Assembly (NCBI GenBank): GCA_035295745.1
Contig: DATGIL010000110.1
Coordinates: 1-64,000 of the forward strand
DNA from: JAIQFL01 sp035295745
GTDB taxonomy: Bacteria; Acidobacteriota; Terriglobia; Bryobacterales; Bryobacteraceae
Length of the DNA: 64,000 bases
Direction: 5' to 3'
Made by a program: the position numbers and the translations under genes
Part shown: piece by piece, positions 60,943 through 64,000 of the stretch
How positions within the stretch are numbered: position 1 is the first letter of the stretch
Layout: every line of letters begins with the position of its first letter
Notes under the pieces: model-generated
Told to the model about the DNA's origin: nothing
The model's database searches: none
What the model saw: only the letters and a program-made list of their open reading frames with translations

Positions 60943-63900
60943 GAGCCTGGCCTGCCGCCTGCAGTGCGGCGATGGGTAGATCGGCGGAATTGCGCGCCTG
61001 TCGAACCGCCCAGAAGATTCGCTCGGGCGTCGCAGGACTGTCGATCGTGACCACTCCGCCATTCCCAAAGGCGCCGATCGCGTCGCGAATGGCTTCCCGG
61101 GCGGAGATGGCGAGCATCAACGGCGGCTCACCCACTGCTTTACTGCCGAAGATGACGCCAGGCTCGGCGGCGCGTTCCAGGAAGGAGACTTCGAAGACAT
61201 CGGGGAGTTCCGACCACGAAGGCAGTTTATACGTCGAAGCGCCGGCGGTGGCCAGCCGGCCCTGGCGATCCCACAGCAACTCTTCGATGGTGAGCCATCC
61301 CAGGCCCTGCATGTAGCCGCCTTCGATCTGGCCGAGATCGATCAGCGGCGCGACGGAGTCGCCCACGTCCTCGAGGATGTGTACCTGGAGCACGCGCGAA
61401 TCGCCAGTGAAGGCGTCGACCTCGACTTCGGTCACTGCGGCGGCGTAGGCGTAATAGTAGAAAGGACGGCCGCGGCCGGTCTTCATGTCGTAGTGGATCT
61501 CCGGCGTGCGATAGTAGCCTTCGGCGAAAAGCGGCAGGCGCTGGCGATAAGCCGCTTCTACGACCTCGGCGAATCGGAAGCGGCGTACCTGGTCGCCCTT
61601 GGCGAAAACCCATCCGTCCGAGAATTGCGCGGCCTCGGGAGCGCAGCCCAACATAGCTCCAGCGATGGGCGCGAGCCGCTGCATGAGCTGGCTGCAGGCG
61701 TCGGCCACAGCGGCGCCATTCAGGTCGGTGGACGCAGAGGCAGCGCTGGCTGAGGTGTTCGGCACTTTGTCGGTGCGGGTGGGCATGATGCGGATGGCTT
61801 CGAGCGGCTGGCCCAGGCACTCTGCGGCGATGCGCCGGATCTTGGTGTAGAGTCCCTGCCCCATCTCGGTGCCGCCGTGGTTCACCTGCACGCTGCCATC
61901 ACGGTAAATCAGCACGAGCGCGCCGCCCTGGTTGAAGAATGTCGCGGTGAAGGAGATGCCGAACTTCACCGGTGTGATGGCGATGCCGCGTTTGCGGTGC
62001 GGGTCGAGGGCATTGGCGCGGCGAATTTCCTCGCGCCTCGACGAGAAGCGGCTGGAGTCCAGGAGTTCCCGCCAGATTCGTTGGATGCGCGCCGCATCTT
62101 TCACGGGCTGCCCGTAATGTGTGATGTGGCCTTCGCGATAGAAATTGCGCTCGCGCACGACATCGGGCGGGAGGCCCAGTGTGCGCGCGATGCGGTCCAG
62201 GATGTCCTCGATTACCAGCATGCCTTGCGGGCCGCCGAACCCACGGAAGGCGGTCTGCGAGGTCTTGTGGGTACGGCAGACGAATCCCGTGACTTCCACC
62301 GAGGGCAGGTAGTAGCAGTTGTCGAGGTGGAACATCGCCCGCCACAGGACGGGCTCGGAGAGGTCGAGGCTCCAGCCTCCATCGGAATAGAGGGAGACGG
62401 AGAGGTCTGCGATGCGGCCGTCATCGTGAAACGCGGCTGCGAAGCGCGCCAGGAACGGGTGGCGCTTGCCGGTGAGCGCCATGTCGAGAACACGCGGCAG
62501 GCGCAAGCGGACTGGGCGCCGCGTCTTCCAGGCACCCAGCGCGGCGATGGCGGCGAAGGGATTCGCCTGCACTTCCTTGCCGCCGAATGCGCCCCCCATG
62601 CGCAGGCACTCCACCGTGACCTGATGGCGCGGGACGCCGAGTGCGTGGGCGACGGCGTCCTGGGTCTCGCTAGGGTGCTGGGTGGACGAATGCAGCGACA
62701 CGCCCCCGGACTCGTCGAGCCAAGCGATTGCGGACTGCGTCTCCAGGTAAAAGTGCTCCTGTCCCCCAATGTGCAGTTCGCCTTCGAGATGGTGGATGCC
62801 CGCGGGATCAGGAGCCTGGTCCACGCGGTGGAGGCGGTGGGGTCCGGCAAGATAGCTGCCCGCGGCAATGGCATCTTCGATGGTGAGGACTGCGGGCAAC
62901 GGCAGATACTGGGCTGCTACGCGAGCGGCTCCCCGCTGCGCCGCGTCGAGGGATTCGCCGAGCACCCAGGCGACCGGCTGCTGGTGGTACATCACTTCCG
63001 CAGGAAAGAGCGGCTCGCCGGGATTTTCGTGGCCCGTCAGGTCGGCCGCCGTCAGGGTGGAGATCACGCCCGGCTCGTCGAAGGCAGGGGAGACGTCGAG
63101 AGATGTCACCATGGCGTGGGCGTGCGGCGCCATCACGGGCCAGGCGTGCAGGATGCCTGGGAATCGGACCGCGAGATCGTCGGTGTAGAGCGCCTCTCCG
63201 GTGACATGCCCGCGCGCGGATTCGTGCCGCAGCGCATGTATGGGCTTCGCCGGCGCCCCGTTTGTCGCGGCTGGATGAAGACCCGGGGCAGCGATCGCGA
63301 AGCTCTCCAGCAAAGACTGCGCGACGGCCACGCGATAGGCGGCGGACCCGCGATGATCGTCGATGGGCCGGAGTTTGCGCCCGAGGATCTCCTGGGCCGC
63401 TTGGAGCGCGGCGCGGTCGAGCGGAGTGCCCGTGACGGCATCTTCCGCGTCCACGACGCGCAGGGGAACTGCGGCGACCCCGCCGAATGCGAAGCGGGCA
63501 CGAGAGACCCTGCCACGATCGTCTCGATCGATCGCAAAACAGGCCGCCACGGTGCTGATATCGTCTGCGCGCCGTTTGGCGACTTTGTAGAATCGCGCCA
63601 GTTCCGGCAGGGGTTTGGGCAGAACAATCGATACCAGCACTTCGCCTGCTTGCAACGCCGTTTGCCGGTATCCCGCGAAGAACGAATCGAGCGTGACGAT
63701 CCGCTCGCCATTCAGGCCGGCGATGCGGACGCGTCCATCCAGAGCGAGCAGGAACGGTGGCGCATCGCCAATCGGGGACGCAGTCGCCAGATTGCCGCCC
63801 AGCGTCGCTCGGTTGCGGATCAGCGGCGACGCAAACAGTGGCAGCCATTCCTGCCAGACCGGAGGGGCCGTCGTCCATAGTTCTCCGATCTCGCTGAGTG

Positions 63901-64000
63901 TCAATCCTGCGCCGATCTCGATCTCGGTCGCCGTCTCGCGAAAGACGCGCAGTTCCTCGAGTGCTTCCAAACTGATCAGGAATGGGAATCGCCGAAGGCG
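60932..64000 (-). CDS. Xanthine dehydrogenase, fused FAD and molybdenum domains (partial)
   Basis: 1022 residues are in the window; the frame is open to the right edge and the first visible residues (RRFPFLISLEALEEL) are internal to the FAD domain, so the N-terminus, probably with the 2Fe-2S domains, is missing. FAD domain: RNRATLGGNLATASPIGD. Molybdenum domain: MGGAFGGKE, AFRGFGGPQGM, VNHGGTEMGQGLYTK and catalytic Glu in GSKAVGEPPLML. It oxidises hypoxanthine/xanthine to urate. FAD and Moco parts are in one chain, as in eukaryotic-type XDH, whereas many bacteria encode them separately (XdhA/XdhB). It is the upstream-most visible gene of the purine operon. Confidence 0.92.
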   Translation of the reverse strand, partial: RLRRFPFLISLEALEELRVFRETATEIEIGAGLTLSEIGELWTTAPPVWQEWLPLFASPLIRNRATLGGNLATASPIGDAPPFLLALDGRVRIAGLNGERIVTLDSFFAGYRQTALQAGEVLVSIVLPKPLPELARFYKVAKRRADDISTVAACFAIDRDDRGRVSRARFAFGGVAAVPLRVVDAEDAVTGTPLDRAALQAAQEILGRKLRPIDDHRGSAAYRVAVAQSLLESFAIAAPGLHPAATNGAPAKPIHALRHESARGHVTGEALYTDDLAVRFPGILHAWPVMAPHAHAMVTSLDVSPAFDEPGVISTLTAADLTGHENPGEPLFPAEVMYHQQPVAWVLGESLDAAQRGAARVAAQYLPLPAVLTIEDAIAAGSYLAGPHRLHRVDQAPDPAGIHHLEGELHIGGQEHFYLETQSAIAWLDESGGVSLHSSTQHPSETQDAVAHALGVPRHQVTVECLRMGGAFGGKEVQANPFAAIAALGAWKTRRPVRLRLPRVLDMALTGKRHPFLARFAAAFHDDGRIADLSVSLYSDGGWSLDLSEPVLWRAMFHLDNCYYLPSVEVTGFVCRTHKTSQTAFRGFGGPQGMLVIEDILDRIARTLGLPPDVVRERNFYREGHITHYGQPVKDAARIQRIWRELLDSSRFSSRREEIRRANALDPHRKRGIAITPVKFGISFTATFFNQGGALVLIYRDGSVQVNHGGTEMGQGLYTKIRRIAAECLGQPLEAIRIMPTRTDKVPNTSASAASASTDLNGAAVADACSQLMQRLAPIAGAMLGCAPEAAQFSDGWVFAKGDQVRRFRFAEVVEAAYRQRLPLFAEGYYRTPEIHYDMKTGRGRPFYYYAYAAAVTEVEVDAFTGDSRVLQVHILEDVGDSVAPLIDLGQIEGGYMQGLGWLTIEELLWDRQGRLATAGASTYKLPSWSELPDVFEVSFLERAAEPGVIFGSKAVGEPPLMLAISAREAIRDAIGAFGNGGVVTIDSPATPERIFWAVRQARNSADLPIAALQAAGQAHDD

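Noticed and set aside
61877..63880. A 667-codon plus-strand frame antisense to xanthine dehydrogenase
   Set aside because: Composition-driven shadow; the minus-strand frame carries all XDH signatures.

Overview
The window looks like chromosomal DNA of an acidobacterium close to Bryobacterales/Solibacter. Three marks point there: an extracellular protein ending in the C-terminal domain known from Solibacter (TIGR03437 type), a duplicated MacB-like orphan permease (ADOP type) plus the relic of a second one, and an ECF sigma factor of the TIGR02999 type. The DNA is GC-rich, genes are tightly packed, GTG/TTG starts are frequent, and intergenic spaces carry several families of dispersed palindromic repeats. 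No tRNA, rRNA, CRISPR, prophage or insertion sequence was recognised.

Layout. 0.4-7 kb: an acyl-CoA ligase/MFS/rhodanese operon, then murQ-murA (peptidoglycan recycling and synthesis) and a divergent solute-binding-like protein. 6.8-11.5 kb: a MetE-like methyltransferase, 4-hydroxybenzoate 3-monooxygenase, a PQQ alcohol dehydrogenase and its cytochrome c, all on the minus strand. 11.5-16 kb: two ECF sigma factors, an anti-sigma-like TPR membrane protein, a GGDEF response regulator and a solitary histidine-phosphotransfer-like domain. 16-25 kb: TonB receptor, Hsp70-like ATPase, TPR protein, ADOP permease, MarC protein, short-chain dehydrogenase and ArsR regulator. 25-28.5 kb: an ATP-dependent DNA ligase and a stand-alone LigD polymerase domain, convergent and separated by a 0.7 kb tandem repeat array; together they look like a split LigD for end joining. 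28.7-34.3 kb: a secreted GH16-like protein and a Ser/Thr kinase with TPR tail.

34.7-47 kb is the most unusual part. A sigma-54 activator with an apparently degenerate receiver domain is followed by a long minus-strand cluster of poorly characterised proteins: a peptidoglycan-binding protein with 44-residue charged repeats, a Pro/Gly-rich protein, an alpha-oxoamine-synthase-like PLP enzyme, a 660-aa protein with a transthyretin-like N-terminus, an HExxH metallopeptidase-like protein, and two paralogous glycine-zipper proteins sharing a C-terminal motif. A divergent gene encodes a hydrolase/DUF2272/OmpA-like chimera. None of these proteins shows a clear Sec signal peptide. The shared divergent intergenic region contains two good -24/-12 (sigma-54) promoter matches, one on each strand, so the locus may be one sigma-54-controlled system acting on the cell envelope.

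47-54.8 kb: an S9 peptidase, a small secreted protein with its own -24/-12 promoter match facing a second sigma-54 activator, a dGTPase-like enzyme, a YfgM-like TPR protein and a small AAA ATPase. 54.9-64 kb: an uninterrupted, largely overlapping eight-gene purine catabolism operon covering hypoxanthine/xanthine through urate, allantoin and allantoate to glyoxylate; its first gene, a fused FAD/molybdenum xanthine dehydrogenase, runs off the right edge.
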